This document shows, piece after piece, positions 26,825 through 35,389 of a DNA stretch of 64,000 nt. Every line of letters starts with the position of its first letter. The first letter of the stretch is position 1. Source of the DNA: Mesosutterella faecium (GTDB lineage: Bacteria > Pseudomonadota > Gammaproteobacteria > Burkholderiales > Burkholderiaceae_F). A program made the translations under genes and the position numbers. Under the pieces are notes generated by a model, which worked only from the letters and a program-made list of their open reading frames with translations, did no database searches and was not told the DNA's origin. Location: contig NZ_JAKZJU020000001.1 in the NCBI RefSeq assembly GCF_022809315.2, positions 1,456,001 to 1,520,000 on the forward strand, read 5' to 3'.

Positions 26825-29170
26825 GTGGCAAATCACAGAATCTGCATCGTCGGCAATCCGAACTGCGGCAAGACCACACTCTTTAACGCCATGACGGGCG
26901 CCCGCCAGGAAGTTGGAAACTGGCCCGGCGTCACGGTCGAGAAAAAGAGCGGCTTCTACCGCTCCGGCGACCAGGAGATTGAGATCGTCGATCTGCCCGG
27001 CATCTATTCCGTGACGCCTTCGCGCGCGACCGGGGAGGACGAGAGAATTGCCCGCGACTACCTCGTCTCCGGCGAGGCCGAGGCCGTCGTGAACATCGTT
27101 GACGCGAGCAACCTCGAGCGCAACCTTTACCTCACCACCCAGCTCACCGAGATGCGCATCCCGATGATCGTGGTGCTCAACATGATGGACATCGCCCGCG
27201 CGCACAAGCTCGCGATCGACATCAACGCGCTGTCCGAAGAACTCGGCTGCCCGGTGCTCAGCGTCGTGGCCAGCCGCGGCACCGGCGTCGAGGAGCTCAA
27301 AAAGAGCATTGACGCGATGCTCGAAAAGCAGACCGTGCCGCCGCTTAAGCTGCGCTATCCCTCGGACATCGAGGGGGTGATCGAGCAGCTGGGCTCGCGC
27401 CTTGAGAAGGCGGGGCAGAAGCACGGCCGCTGGAACGCGACCCAGATTCTCGAGGGGGCGCAGCCCGTGGAGCCGCTTCCTCCGGAGGTTGAGTCCGACC
27501 TCGCTTCGATCCGCAGGCCGCTCGAGCACTACGGCGCGGATCTCGACATCGAGATCGCCAACGCCCGCTACCAGTTCGTCTCCGGGGTTGTCTCGAAGGT
27601 CATGCGCCGCAAGGGCGAGATCGGCGCGACGATCACCGACAGGATCGACCGCATCGTGCTCAACCGCTGGCTCGGCATCCCGATCTTCCTGTGCATGATG
27701 TACCTGATGTTCGTGTTTGCCATCAACGTGGGCAGCGCTTTCATCGACTTCTTCGACATCCTCGTGGGGGGAGTCCTTGTCGACGGCTTCGGGGGTTGGC
27801 TTGAAAGCATCGGCGCTCCGGGGTGGCTGAAGACGCTGCTCGCCAACGGCGTGGGCGGCGGCATCCAGACGGTCTCCACCTTCATTCCGCCGGTGACCTG
27901 CCTGTTCCTCTTCCTGTCCGTGCTTGAGGACTCGGGCTACATGGCCCGCGCGGCATTCGTGATGGACCGCTTCCTGCGGGCGATCGGCCTGCCGGGACGC
28001 GCCTTCATCCCGATGATCGTGGGCTTCGGCTGCGGGGTTCCGGCCATTATGTCGACCCGCACGATGAACCGCGAGTCCGACCGCATCATGACCACCATGA
28101 TGGTGCCGTTCATGTCCTGCGGCGCAAGGCTGCCGGTGTACGTGCTGTTCGGCGCCGCGTTCTTCGCGGGATCCGGCTCGCTGCTGATCTTCACGCTTTA
28201 CCTGATCGGCATTCTTGTCGCCATCGCGACCGGCTGGCTTCTTAAGAAGAACACCTTTCCGGGCGACAACGCCTCCTTCATTATGGAGATTCCTCCCTAC
28301 CATATCCCGACCCTCAAGGGCGTGCTCACCAGCACCTGGGACCGGCTCCGCGCCTTTATCCGCCGCGCCGGCATTGTGATCACGGGCGTGGTGGTCGTGA
28401 TCTCCTTCCTCAACTCCTGGGGCACGGACGGAACGTTCGGCCACGAGGACAGCGACTCGAGCGTGCTCTCCGCGATCGGCAAGACGATCGTCCCGGCTTT
28501 CGGCCCGATGGGCATGCAGCCCGACAACTGGCCGGCCGCCGTGGGCATCTTCACGGGCGTTCTCGCCAAGGAGTCCGTGATCGGAACGCTTAACTCGCTC
28601 TATGCGGCTGCGGCCGAGCGCGAGAACGCCGCGGAGGGCAAGGCCGAGGAGAAGGAGGCCGAAGAGCCCTGGAGCTTCAGCAAGACGCTGCATGAAGCGG
28701 TCGCGTCCGTGGGCGAGAACCTCTCGGGCCTTGGCGAGCAGCTCGCCAACCCGTTCCTGCAGGGCAAGACGGTGGGCGACCTGTCTGACACGGAGGCCGC
28801 CGTCGAAGAAGCCGAAGGCACGATGACCACGGTCACCATGATGCAGAAGCTCTTTGTCACGAAGACGGCCGCGTTTGCCTATCTGCTCATGGTGCTGCTG
28901 TACATGCCCTGCTGCGCCGCGATCGGCACGATCTGGCGCGAGGTCGGAACCCGCTGGACGATCTTCGCCTGCGTCTGGACCACTGGCGTCGGCTACAGCG
29001 CCGCCACCACCTTCTATCAGCTGTCGACCTTTGCTTCGCATCCGGCCTATTCGATCGAATGCCTTGCAGCGGTGGCCGCTTTCCTCGCTGTCATGATTTT
29101 CTGGATGCGCTCCATGAAAAAGAAGGCTGAAGAGGAAGGCCCGCGGATCATCCCGATCCACCAGGCCTGA
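26825..29170 (+). CDS. feoB: FeoB ferrous iron transporter
   Basis: A 781-residue FeoB with a GTG start after AAGGGGG. The N-terminal G domain has G1 GNPNCGKTTLFNAMTG (residues 10-25), G3 DLPG (56-59) and G4 NMMD (119-122), followed by the GDI helical spacer. The membrane part holds two Gate motifs (GFGCGVPAIMSTRT; PCCAAIGTIWRE) whose Cys residues are thought to line the Fe2+ path. It brings Fe(II) into the cytoplasm under anaerobic conditions and is the main gene of the operon. About 60 extra charged residues (EGKAEEKEAEE region) lie in the C-terminal loop before the last helices. Confidence 0.97.
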   Translation: MANHRICIVGNPNCGKTTLFNAMTGARQEVGNWPGVTVEKKSGFYRSGDQEIEIVDLPGIYSVTPSRATGEDERIARDYLVSGEAEAVVNIVDASNLERNLYLTTQLTEMRIPMIVVLNMMDIARAHKLAIDINALSEELGCPVLSVVASRGTGVEELKKSIDAMLEKQTVPPLKLRYPSDIEGVIEQLGSRLEKAGQKHGRWNATQILEGAQPVEPLPPEVESDLASIRRPLEHYGADLDIEIANARYQFVSGVVSKVMRRKGEIGATITDRIDRIVLNRWLGIPIFLCMMYLMFVFAINVGSAFIDFFDILVGGVLVDGFGGWLESIGAPGWLKTLLANGVGGGIQTVSTFIPPVTCLFLFLSVLEDSGYMARAAFVMDRFLRAIGLPGRAFIPMIVGFGCGVPAIMSTRTMNRESDRIMTTMMVPFMSCGARLPVYVLFGAAFFAGSGSLLIFTLYLIGILVAIATGWLLKKNTFPGDNASFIMEIPPYHIPTLKGVLTSTWDRLRAFIRRAGIVITGVVVVISFLNSWGTDGTFGHEDSDSSVLSAIGKTIVPAFGPMGMQPDNWPAAVGIFTGVLAKESVIGTLNSLYAAAAERENAAEGKAEEKEAEEPWSFSKTLHEAVASVGENLSGLGEQLANPFLQGKTVGDLSDTEAAVEEAEGTMTTVTMMQKLFVTKTAAFAYLLMVLLYMPCCAAIGTIWREVGTRWTIFACVWTTGVGYSAATTFYQLSTFASHPAYSIECLAAVAAFLAVMIFWMRSMKKKAEEEGPRIIPIHQA

Positions 29171-29216
29171 AGTCTGAGACGGCCTCCGGCGGCTTGAAGC
29201 CGCCGGATACCTTCAA

Positions 29217-29243
29217 AAAAGGAGGCCTTGCGGGCCTCCTTTT
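29217..29243 (+). terminator. Intrinsic terminator between feoB and the FeoC-like gene
   Basis: AAAAGGAGGCC (29217-29227)/GGCCTCCTTTT (29233-29243) forms a perfect 11-bp stem with a 5-nt loop and built-in U run. A second palindrome, TCCGGCGGC/GCCGCCGGA, lies just upstream (29185-29207). Together they should stop most transcripts after feoB and limit read-through to the next small gene. Confidence 0.75.
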
Positions 29244-29262
29244 CACTCTGGAGAACAAAAAA

Positions 29263-29517
29263 ATGGTTTCACTGATGGATCTTCGCGACTTCGTCCGCGG
29301 CAGGGGCTCCAAGGTGAGCCTCATTGAGCTCGCCAACGAATTCCGCACGAGAAAAGAGCTGATTGAGCCCATGATGCAGAGTCTCGTCGACAAAGGGCAG
29401 GTTGAAACCTGGGAGAGCACCCCGGTGTCCTGCGGGTGCGGAGCCTCCTGCGGCTGCGGGGGCGCCGCCTCTGCCGGGAAACCCATCCGGTTTTACCGCT
29501 GGAAGCAGCAGGCCTGA
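29263..29517 (+). CDS. feoC: FeoC-like Cys-cluster protein
   Basis: An 84-residue protein starting at ATG 29263 after TGGAGA; the frame extends upstream through the terminator, so that part is not coding. Residues 1-50 form a winged-helix FeoC-like domain (VSLMDLRDFVRGRGSKVSLIELANEF). They are followed by a Cys-Gly cluster with C57, C59, C63 and C65, which in FeoC can bind an Fe-S cluster or Fe. FeoC is an accessory to FeoB. Its place behind a terminator suggests lower expression than feoB. The assignment rests on fold-like pattern and position. Confidence 0.75.
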   Translation: MVSLMDLRDFVRGRGSKVSLIELANEFRTRKELIEPMMQSLVDKGQVETWESTPVSCGCGASCGCGGAASAGKPIRFYRWKQQA

Positions 29518-30316
29518 GCCTGCAGCAGCTTCCTGACTTCCCAGCGCTCAGCCCCCGGCGCCGGGGGACTGCCCGCAGGGGGGCTTGGGAGGAGCTCCGG
29601 CCCGGGGCTTCTCCTGCCGTCAGGCCGCCGGTTCTCCGGCGGCCTGCGCGTCCTCAGGACCTTGCGCGACCGGAACGAAAAAGCGTCCGTGGGAACCCCT
29701 TTTCCTGCACCTGTCCGCCTGCCGGGGCCGGTGTCGCCTGAGCCCCGCAGTTCCCGCGGCGAGCCGCGGAAGATCCCGCAGCGGGGCGTCCGGCTTCTAA
29801 AAAAACCAGAGGGTCTTTCAGGGCATCTCCGTGCTGCGGATCCCGGCAGACAGAAGGGGGCCGAGCCGGGATTGCGGCGCAAATTCGGCAGCATTCAAAC
29901 TTTTTGGACTTAGTCCGAAGGGGGCGGCCGGGCCGGTCGTTTCTCTACCCCGCGTTCTACTCTTTTTCTTCTGAAGAGATACCTCTTTTGTGGGATGGGG
30001 TCAGGAGCCTTGCAAATTAAATATGCATTTTCAATACATATTTATTTAAAACGAATTCAAGCGCTCGATACGGGCCCGCGGGGAAGGGGACTCGGGCCGG
30101 GAGAAGCCTCCCCGAGCGCGCATAGCCGTTTGGTTTATGGTGCTTTTCCGGCACCTCTCCTAGACTGCGCACAGCTGTAGCAGAGGAGCGCCCTGCCTGC
30201 CGGCGGAGGCGTTGATTTCATGGGACTTTCTGCGGCGCCTCAAGCCCGCGGAACAGAGCCCGGACCCCAAAGAACCCGCGGCCGGCCGCCTCGCCCGGCC
30301 GCCCCGGACACACCGA
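29518..30316. other. 0.8-kb gap between feo and nar operons
   Basis: No convincing gene is present; the small frames here have no ribosome sites or recognisable products. Items seen: a palindrome CCCCCGGCGCCGGGGG near 29551, GGACT-T-AGTCC near 29905, an AT-rich island at 30010-30060 with TAAATATG-N11-CATATTTA (30018-30044), GGTGC-N7-GCACC near 30140, and a -10-like TAGACT near 30162. The right end must hold the narK promoter. No textbook FNR site (TTGAT-N4-ATCAA) was found. Confidence 0.55.
30018..30044. promoter_or_regulatory. Operator-like inverted repeat upstream of narK
   Basis: TAAATATG (30018-30025), an 11-nt spacer, CATATTTA (30037-30044). It sits in the only AT-rich island of this gap, about 270 bp before narK. 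The half-site length and spacing fit a dimeric regulator, but no regulator is encoded beside it. Confidence 0.4.
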
Positions 30317-31597
30317 ATGAACAAAGCAGACTTTAAATTGAACGGCACGCCGACCCGGGCGCTTACCGCAGCGACCCTGGGCTTTTTTTTCGGCGCGATG
30401 GCGATTTCCCTTTTCGGCCCGACGGCCAGGGCCCTCAGCACTTCCATGGGGCTTTCTCCGATGCAGGTGGGGCTGCTCGTGGCCGCCCCGTCGCTCACCG
30501 GGTCGCTTTTCCGGATCCCCTTCGGAGCCTCGGTTGACGTGAACGGCGGCTGCAGGTCCTTCAATGTCCTGATGGCGGCCTCCGTGATCGGGCTCGTCGG
30601 GCTGTCCGTGCTCTTCTCGACCCGCTTTCCGGACCGCATGGACGGACTCTATGGCCTCGTTCTGCTGCTCGGCTGCCTGGCCGGCTGCGGCATCGCCACC
30701 TTCTCGGTGGGGGTCTCGCAGGTCTCCTACTGGTTCCGCAAGAAGGACCAGGGCTTCGCGCTGGGCGTCTTCGGGGGCCTGGGAACGGCCTCGGCCGGAG
30801 TGCTCGCGCTGGGGCTGCCGGTTCTGCTCGCCGCCTTTGGCTTCGTGTGGGCCTACTACATCCTCACCGGCATCATGATCGCCGGTGCGCTGATCTATTT
30901 CTTCCTTTCCTGCAACGCTCCTTACTTTCAGCTCCGTGACGCCGGCTTCAGTGAGAAGGAGAGCAGGAGCCGGGCCGCGGGCCTGGGGCAGGAGCTGTTT
31001 CCGGCAGGCAACATCCGCGACTCGCTCAGGATTTCCGCGGGCATCCCCCAGACGTGGCTGCTGGTGGGCACTTACTTCACGACGTTCGGCGGCTTCATCG
31101 CGCTCACGGCGTGGTTTCCCACCTACTGGCAGCAGGCGCAGGGGCTCGCTCCGATCCATGCGGGCGTGCTCACGATGGTGTTCTCTGTTCTGGCCGCGGT
31201 CATGCGGGTTCCGGGCGGCCTGGTGGCCGACAGGCTGGGCGGCGTGAAGGTCAGCTTTGGCGCGCTCACGGCAGCCGCCGCGGCCTGCGCTGCCATGAAC
31301 CTCGACCTCGGCTGGGTCGGGCTGTTTGCCGTGTCCGTCGTGATTGCCGTTGCCTTCGGCTTCAACAATGCGGCCGTGATGAAGCTGATTCCGGTCTACG
31401 TCCAGAAGTCGGTCGGGGGAGCCTCCGGATGGGTCGGGGGACTGGGCGCCTTCGGCGGCTTCGTGTTCCCGCCCCTGCTCGGGCAGTTCGTGGCGATGTC
31501 GCCCGAGCACGGATTCGGCTGGGGGTTCCTGCTGTTCACCGCGCTGGCCGTGGTCAACATGCTGCTGAACTATTTCGGCATGGTGCGCAGGGCCTGA
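30317..31597 (+). CDS. narK: NarK-type nitrate/nitrite transporter
   Basis: A 426-residue major facilitator protein with about 12 membrane helices. Nitrate-porter features include FFFGAMAISLFGPTARAL in helix 1, LLVAAPSLTGSLFRIPFGASVD and the glycine-rich GVFGGLGTASAG nitrate signature. The second signature is FGFNNAAVMKLIPVYV and GWVGGLGAFGGFVFPP. I start it at ATG 30317 (MNKADFKLNG), giving the normal length; an in-frame TTG at 30212 would add 35 residues that do not look like this family. It is followed by narGHJI and supplies nitrate or exports nitrite. Confidence 0.93.
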   Translation: MNKADFKLNGTPTRALTAATLGFFFGAMAISLFGPTARALSTSMGLSPMQVGLLVAAPSLTGSLFRIPFGASVDVNGGCRSFNVLMAASVIGLVGLSVLFSTRFPDRMDGLYGLVLLLGCLAGCGIATFSVGVSQVSYWFRKKDQGFALGVFGGLGTASAGVLALGLPVLLAAFGFVWAYYILTGIMIAGALIYFFLSCNAPYFQLRDAGFSEKESRSRAAGLGQELFPAGNIRDSLRISAGIPQTWLLVGTYFTTFGGFIALTAWFPTYWQQAQGLAPIHAGVLTMVFSVLAAVMRVPGGLVADRLGGVKVSFGALTAAAAACAAMNLDLGWVGLFAVSVVIAVAFGFNNAAVMKLIPVYVQKSVGGASGWVGGLGAFGGFVFPPLLGQFVAMSPEHGFGWGFLLFTALAVVNMLLNYFGMVRRA

Positions 31598-31666
31598 GAT
31601 CCGGGGAAACCAATAACTAGAAAAGAAACGCAAGCGCCGGGGGACACTCCGGCATCAGGAGAAGCA

Positions 31667-34600
31667 ATGACAGAACCATTTTCCAGCTACAGATATTTCT
31701 CCCGGAAGGATACGGACAACCGGGCCTGGGAGAAGTTCTACCGCAGCCGCTGGCAGCACGACAAGGTCGTGCGCTCGACCCACGGCGTGAACTGCACCGG
31801 GTCCTGCTCCTGGCGCATTTTCGTGAAGAAGGGCATCGTGACCTGGGAGCTTCAGGAAACCGACTACCCCCGCACGGCCGACGGCATTCCCAACCACGAG
31901 CCGCGCGGCTGCCCGCGCGGAGCCTCATACTCCTGGTACCTCTACAGCTCCGGGCGCGTGAAGCACCCGATGATCCGCCGCGAGCTGCTCGAGCTCTGGG
32001 AACAGGCGAAGCGGGAAAAGAAGGATCCCGTGGAGGCCTGGGGAGCCATTGTTTCGGATCCGGCCAGAAAGCTCGCCTACAAGAAGGTGAGGGGGCTGGG
32101 CGGCTTCGTGCGCCTCGACTGGGACAGCGCGATCGAAATCATGGCGGCGGCCAACATCTGGACCACGAAGGTGTACGGCCCGGACCGCAACGCGGGCTTC
32201 ACCCCGATTCCGGCCTTCTCGCAGGTTTCCTATGCGGCCGGCATCCGCTACCTCTCCCTGATCGGCGGAACGAGCCTTTCCTTCTACGACTGGTACTGCG
32301 ACCTGCCGCCTTCCTCTCCCCAGACCTGGGGCGAGCAGACGGACGTGCCCGAGTCGGCTGACTGGTACAACAGCGCTTTCCTGATGCTCTGGGGCTCCAA
32401 CGTCCCGGTGACCCGCACGCCGGACTCCCCCTTCCTCACGCAGGTCCGCTACAAGGGCACGCAGGTGGTCGTGATCTCCCCGGACTACAGCGACGCCTCC
32501 AAGTTCGCCGACGTGTGGCTCGCGCCCAAGCAGGGCACGGACTCCGCCCTCGGCATGGCCATGGGCCACGTGGTTCTGAAGGAATTTTTCGTGGACCGCA
32601 GGGTGCCCTACTTCGAGGACTACGTCAAGAAGTTCACCGACCTGCCTTTCATGGTGAAGCTGGAAAAGAGGGAGGACGGCTTCGTGCCGGGCCGCTTCCT
32701 GCGCGCTTCCGACTTCGAGGGCGATCTCGGCATTGACAGCCGGGCGGATTTCTATCCCGTGCTCACCGATGAGAAGACCGGGGACTGGGTCGTCCCGAAC
32801 GGAACGATCGGCAGCCGCTGGTCCGCCCAGGGCCGCTGGAACCTGAAAAATGAGGATTTCAGAACCGGCCGCCCCTTCACGCCGCAGCTTTCCCGCAAGG
32901 GCAGCGAGGACGCGCGCCTGACGGTTCTGTTCCCCTATTTCGGCGGAGAGACTTTCAGCAATCCCAACTTCGCCTTCACCGCGCACTCGGACATTCAAAA
33001 GCGCATTGTTCCCGCAAAGCGCATCATCGGCAAGGACGGCCGCGAGATCTGGGCCGCGAACGTCTTCGACCTGATGCTCGCGCAGTACGGCGTCGACAAC
33101 GGGCTCGGGGACCCCGGCGCCGCGAGGAGCTACGAGGACGACATTCCCTACACTCCGAAGTGGCAGGAGGCGATCACGGGCGTTCCCGCCGAGCGCGTCA
33201 TACGCGTGGCGCGGCAGTTCGCCGAAACCGCCGAGAAAACGCGCGGCCGGGCGATGATCATCATCGGGGCGGGCGTCAACCAGTGGTACAACACCGACAT
33301 GACCTACCGGGCCGCCATCAACCTGCTGATGCTCTGCGGCACCTGCGGCGTGAACGGCGGCGGATGGTCCCATTACGTGGGCCAGGAGAAGGTCCGCGCC
33401 GCGGCCGGGTGGGCCCAGCTCACCTTCGGGCTCGACTGGATCCGGCCGGCCCGCCAGATGAATACGACGAGCTTCATCTACATGCACTCCGACCAGTGGC
33501 GCTACGAAAAGGTCCAGGTGGCGGACCAGCTCTCGCCGCTCGCGGACAACCGGAAGGACTGGAGCCGCATGACCCTGGTCGACTGCAACATCCGCAGCCA
33601 GCGCATGGGCTGGCTGCCGGCCGAGCCCGAGCTTTCGCGCAATCCGCTGCAGCTGGCGAGGGAGGCCGACGCCGCAGGAAAGCCCGCCGCGAAGTACATC
33701 GCCGAAGAGCTCGGCGCGGGGCGGCTGCAGCTCGCCTCCGAAGACATCGACGCCGAGGGAAACTCGCCGAAGACGCTGTTCATCTGGCGCGCGAACCTGA
33801 TCGGCTGCTCGGCCAAGGGCATGGAGTACTTCATGAAGCATCTGCTGGGCTCGGAAAACGCCGTGCTCGGGCAGAACATCGAGGAGTGCGGCCTGCCGCT
33901 GCCGGAGTTCACGAAGTGGCACAGCAGGGACGTGACCGGCAAGCTCGATCTGGTGACGACGATCGACTTCCGCATGACCACCTCCGCCCTGTACTCCGAC
34001 ATCGTGCTGCCGGCCGCAACCTGGTACGAAAAGGAGGACATGAGCTCCACCGACATGCACTGCTTCCTGCATCCCTTCAGCAAGGCGGTGGAGCCGGCCT
34101 GGGAGGCCCGCTCCGACTGGGATGTCTTCAAGGCGCTCGCCAGGCGCTTCAGCGAGCTCTGCGCGGGACATCTCGGCGTTGAGAAGGATGTCGTGATGAC
34201 GCCCCTGCAGCATGACACCCCGCAGGAGACGGCGGCCCCGATGGCTGAGGATGACTGGCGCGTGACCGGCAGCGAGCCGGTCCCCGGCGTCACGATGGGC
34301 AGTCTCGTCACGGTGGTGCGCGATTATCCGCACACCTACGAGCGCTTTACCTCCGTGGGGCCGAATCTGCGCGACAAGGGCATCGGCGCAAAGGGCTTTT
34401 CATGGGACAGCCGGCCCGAGTACGAGCTTCTCAAGGGGCTCAACGGCGTGGTTGAGGAGGGCCCTGCCAAGGGGGCCCCGAAGCTCGAGGACGCCGTCGA
34501 CGGCGTCAACATGATCCTCACGCTCGATCCGACCTCCAACGGCCGGGCGGGCCGCCGCTCCTGGAAGGCCCTGGAGAAGTGCGTGGGCCTGAAGTTCGCC

Positions 34601-35353
34601 GACAGGCTCTGCGAGGAGTCGGGCGACACGAGATACACCTACCACGAGCTGCAGGTCCAGCCGCGCAGGGCGCTCAACACCCCGATCTGGACCGGCGTGA
34701 ACAGCGGCGGCATGACCTACACCGCCAACTGGACCAACGTGAACTGCCTCATTCCGTGGCGCACGCTCACCGGGCGCCAGAGCTTTTACGTGGACCACCC
34801 CTGGCTGCTCGCCTTCGGCGAGGCTCTGGCGGGCTACAAGCCGCCCCTGTGCAAGAAGGAAATCAACAGCCTGAAGGAGCGTCTCGGCATCAAGGAGCCG
34901 ACGCTCGCGCTCAACCTGCTCACGCCGCACAACAAGTGGACGACGCATTCGACCTGGTCCGACAACCTCATCATGCTCACCCTCGGCCGCGGCGGCCCCG
35001 TGATCTGGATGAGCGAGAAGGACGCGGAAAAGCTCGGCATTTCCGACAACGACTGGGTGGAGGCGCTCAACGACAACGGCTCGACCGTCGCGCGGGCCTG
35101 CGTGTCGCAGCGAATTCCGCAGGGCGCTCTTTTCATGTACCACAACCAGGGCCGCACGGTGAACGTCCCGCTTTCTCCGACGACGGGAAGGCGCGCCGGG
35201 GTGCACAACTCCATTTCCCGCGTCTGCCCGAAGCCCACGCACATGGCGGGCGGCTACGCGCAGTTCAGCTTCGGCCTGAATTACTACGGAACGATCGGGG
35301 CAAACCGCGATGAGTTCGTGCTGCTGCGCCGCCTCGATCACGTGGAGTGGTAA
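31667..35353 (+). CDS. narG: Respiratory nitrate reductase alpha subunit NarG
   Basis: A 1228-residue cytoplasmic-side molybdenum subunit that reduces nitrate to nitrite. The unusual FS0 ligands are intact: His39, Cys43, Cys47 and Cys82 (HGVNCTGSC; CPRG). The Mo ligand Asp213 is in WYCDLPPSSPQTWGEQTDVPESADWYN, which is nearly identical to the classical NarG motif. There is no twin-arginine signal, as expected for the inward-facing NarGHI type. It is 69 bp after narK and 36 bp before narH. The enzyme lets the cell use nitrate as an electron acceptor with quinol as donor. Confidence 0.97.
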   Translation: MTEPFSSYRYFSRKDTDNRAWEKFYRSRWQHDKVVRSTHGVNCTGSCSWRIFVKKGIVTWELQETDYPRTADGIPNHEPRGCPRGASYSWYLYSSGRVKHPMIRRELLELWEQAKREKKDPVEAWGAIVSDPARKLAYKKVRGLGGFVRLDWDSAIEIMAAANIWTTKVYGPDRNAGFTPIPAFSQVSYAAGIRYLSLIGGTSLSFYDWYCDLPPSSPQTWGEQTDVPESADWYNSAFLMLWGSNVPVTRTPDSPFLTQVRYKGTQVVVISPDYSDASKFADVWLAPKQGTDSALGMAMGHVVLKEFFVDRRVPYFEDYVKKFTDLPFMVKLEKREDGFVPGRFLRASDFEGDLGIDSRADFYPVLTDEKTGDWVVPNGTIGSRWSAQGRWNLKNEDFRTGRPFTPQLSRKGSEDARLTVLFPYFGGETFSNPNFAFTAHSDIQKRIVPAKRIIGKDGREIWAANVFDLMLAQYGVDNGLGDPGAARSYEDDIPYTPKWQEAITGVPAERVIRVARQFAETAEKTRGRAMIIIGAGVNQWYNTDMTYRAAINLLMLCGTCGVNGGGWSHYVGQEKVRAAAGWAQLTFGLDWIRPARQMNTTSFIYMHSDQWRYEKVQVADQLSPLADNRKDWSRMTLVDCNIRSQRMGWLPAEPELSRNPLQLAREADAAGKPAAKYIAEELGAGRLQLASEDIDAEGNSPKTLFIWRANLIGCSAKGMEYFMKHLLGSENAVLGQNIEECGLPLPEFTKWHSRDVTGKLDLVTTIDFRMTTSALYSDIVLPAATWYEKEDMSSTDMHCFLHPFSKAVEPAWEARSDWDVFKALARRFSELCAGHLGVEKDVVMTPLQHDTPQETAAPMAEDDWRVTGSEPVPGVTMGSLVTVVRDYPHTYERFTSVGPNLRDKGIGAKGFSWDSRPEYELLKGLNGVVEEGPAKGAPKLEDAVDGVNMILTLDPTSNGRAGRRSWKALEKCVGLKFADRLCEESGDTRYTYHELQVQPRRALNTPIWTGVNSGGMTYTANWTNVNCLIPWRTLTGRQSFYVDHPWLLAFGEALAGYKPPLCKKEINSLKERLGIKEPTLALNLLTPHNKWTTHSTWSDNLIMLTLGRGGPVIWMSEKDAEKLGISDNDWVEALNDNGSTVARACVSQRIPQGALFMYHNQGRTVNVPLSPTTGRRAGVHNSISRVCPKPTHMAGGYAQFSFGLNYYGTIGANRDEFVLLRRLDHVEW

Positions 35354-35389
35354 CCGGGACATTGGACAAGAACCTAGGAAAAGAATGAA

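Noticed and set aside
26588..29161. 857-codon minus-strand frame opposite feoB
   Set aside because: A shadow of feoB; the product is a low-information His/Arg/Asp/Ala string, whereas the plus strand has all FeoB motifs.
29585..29913. Small overlapping frames in the feo-nar gap
   Set aside because: Arg/Pro/Gly/Ser-rich products in several frames at once, no ribosome sites, no recognisable sequence; typical of random GC-rich DNA.
31925..34333. 802-codon minus-strand frame opposite narG
   Set aside because: Antisense shadow; NarG motifs on the plus strand are complete.
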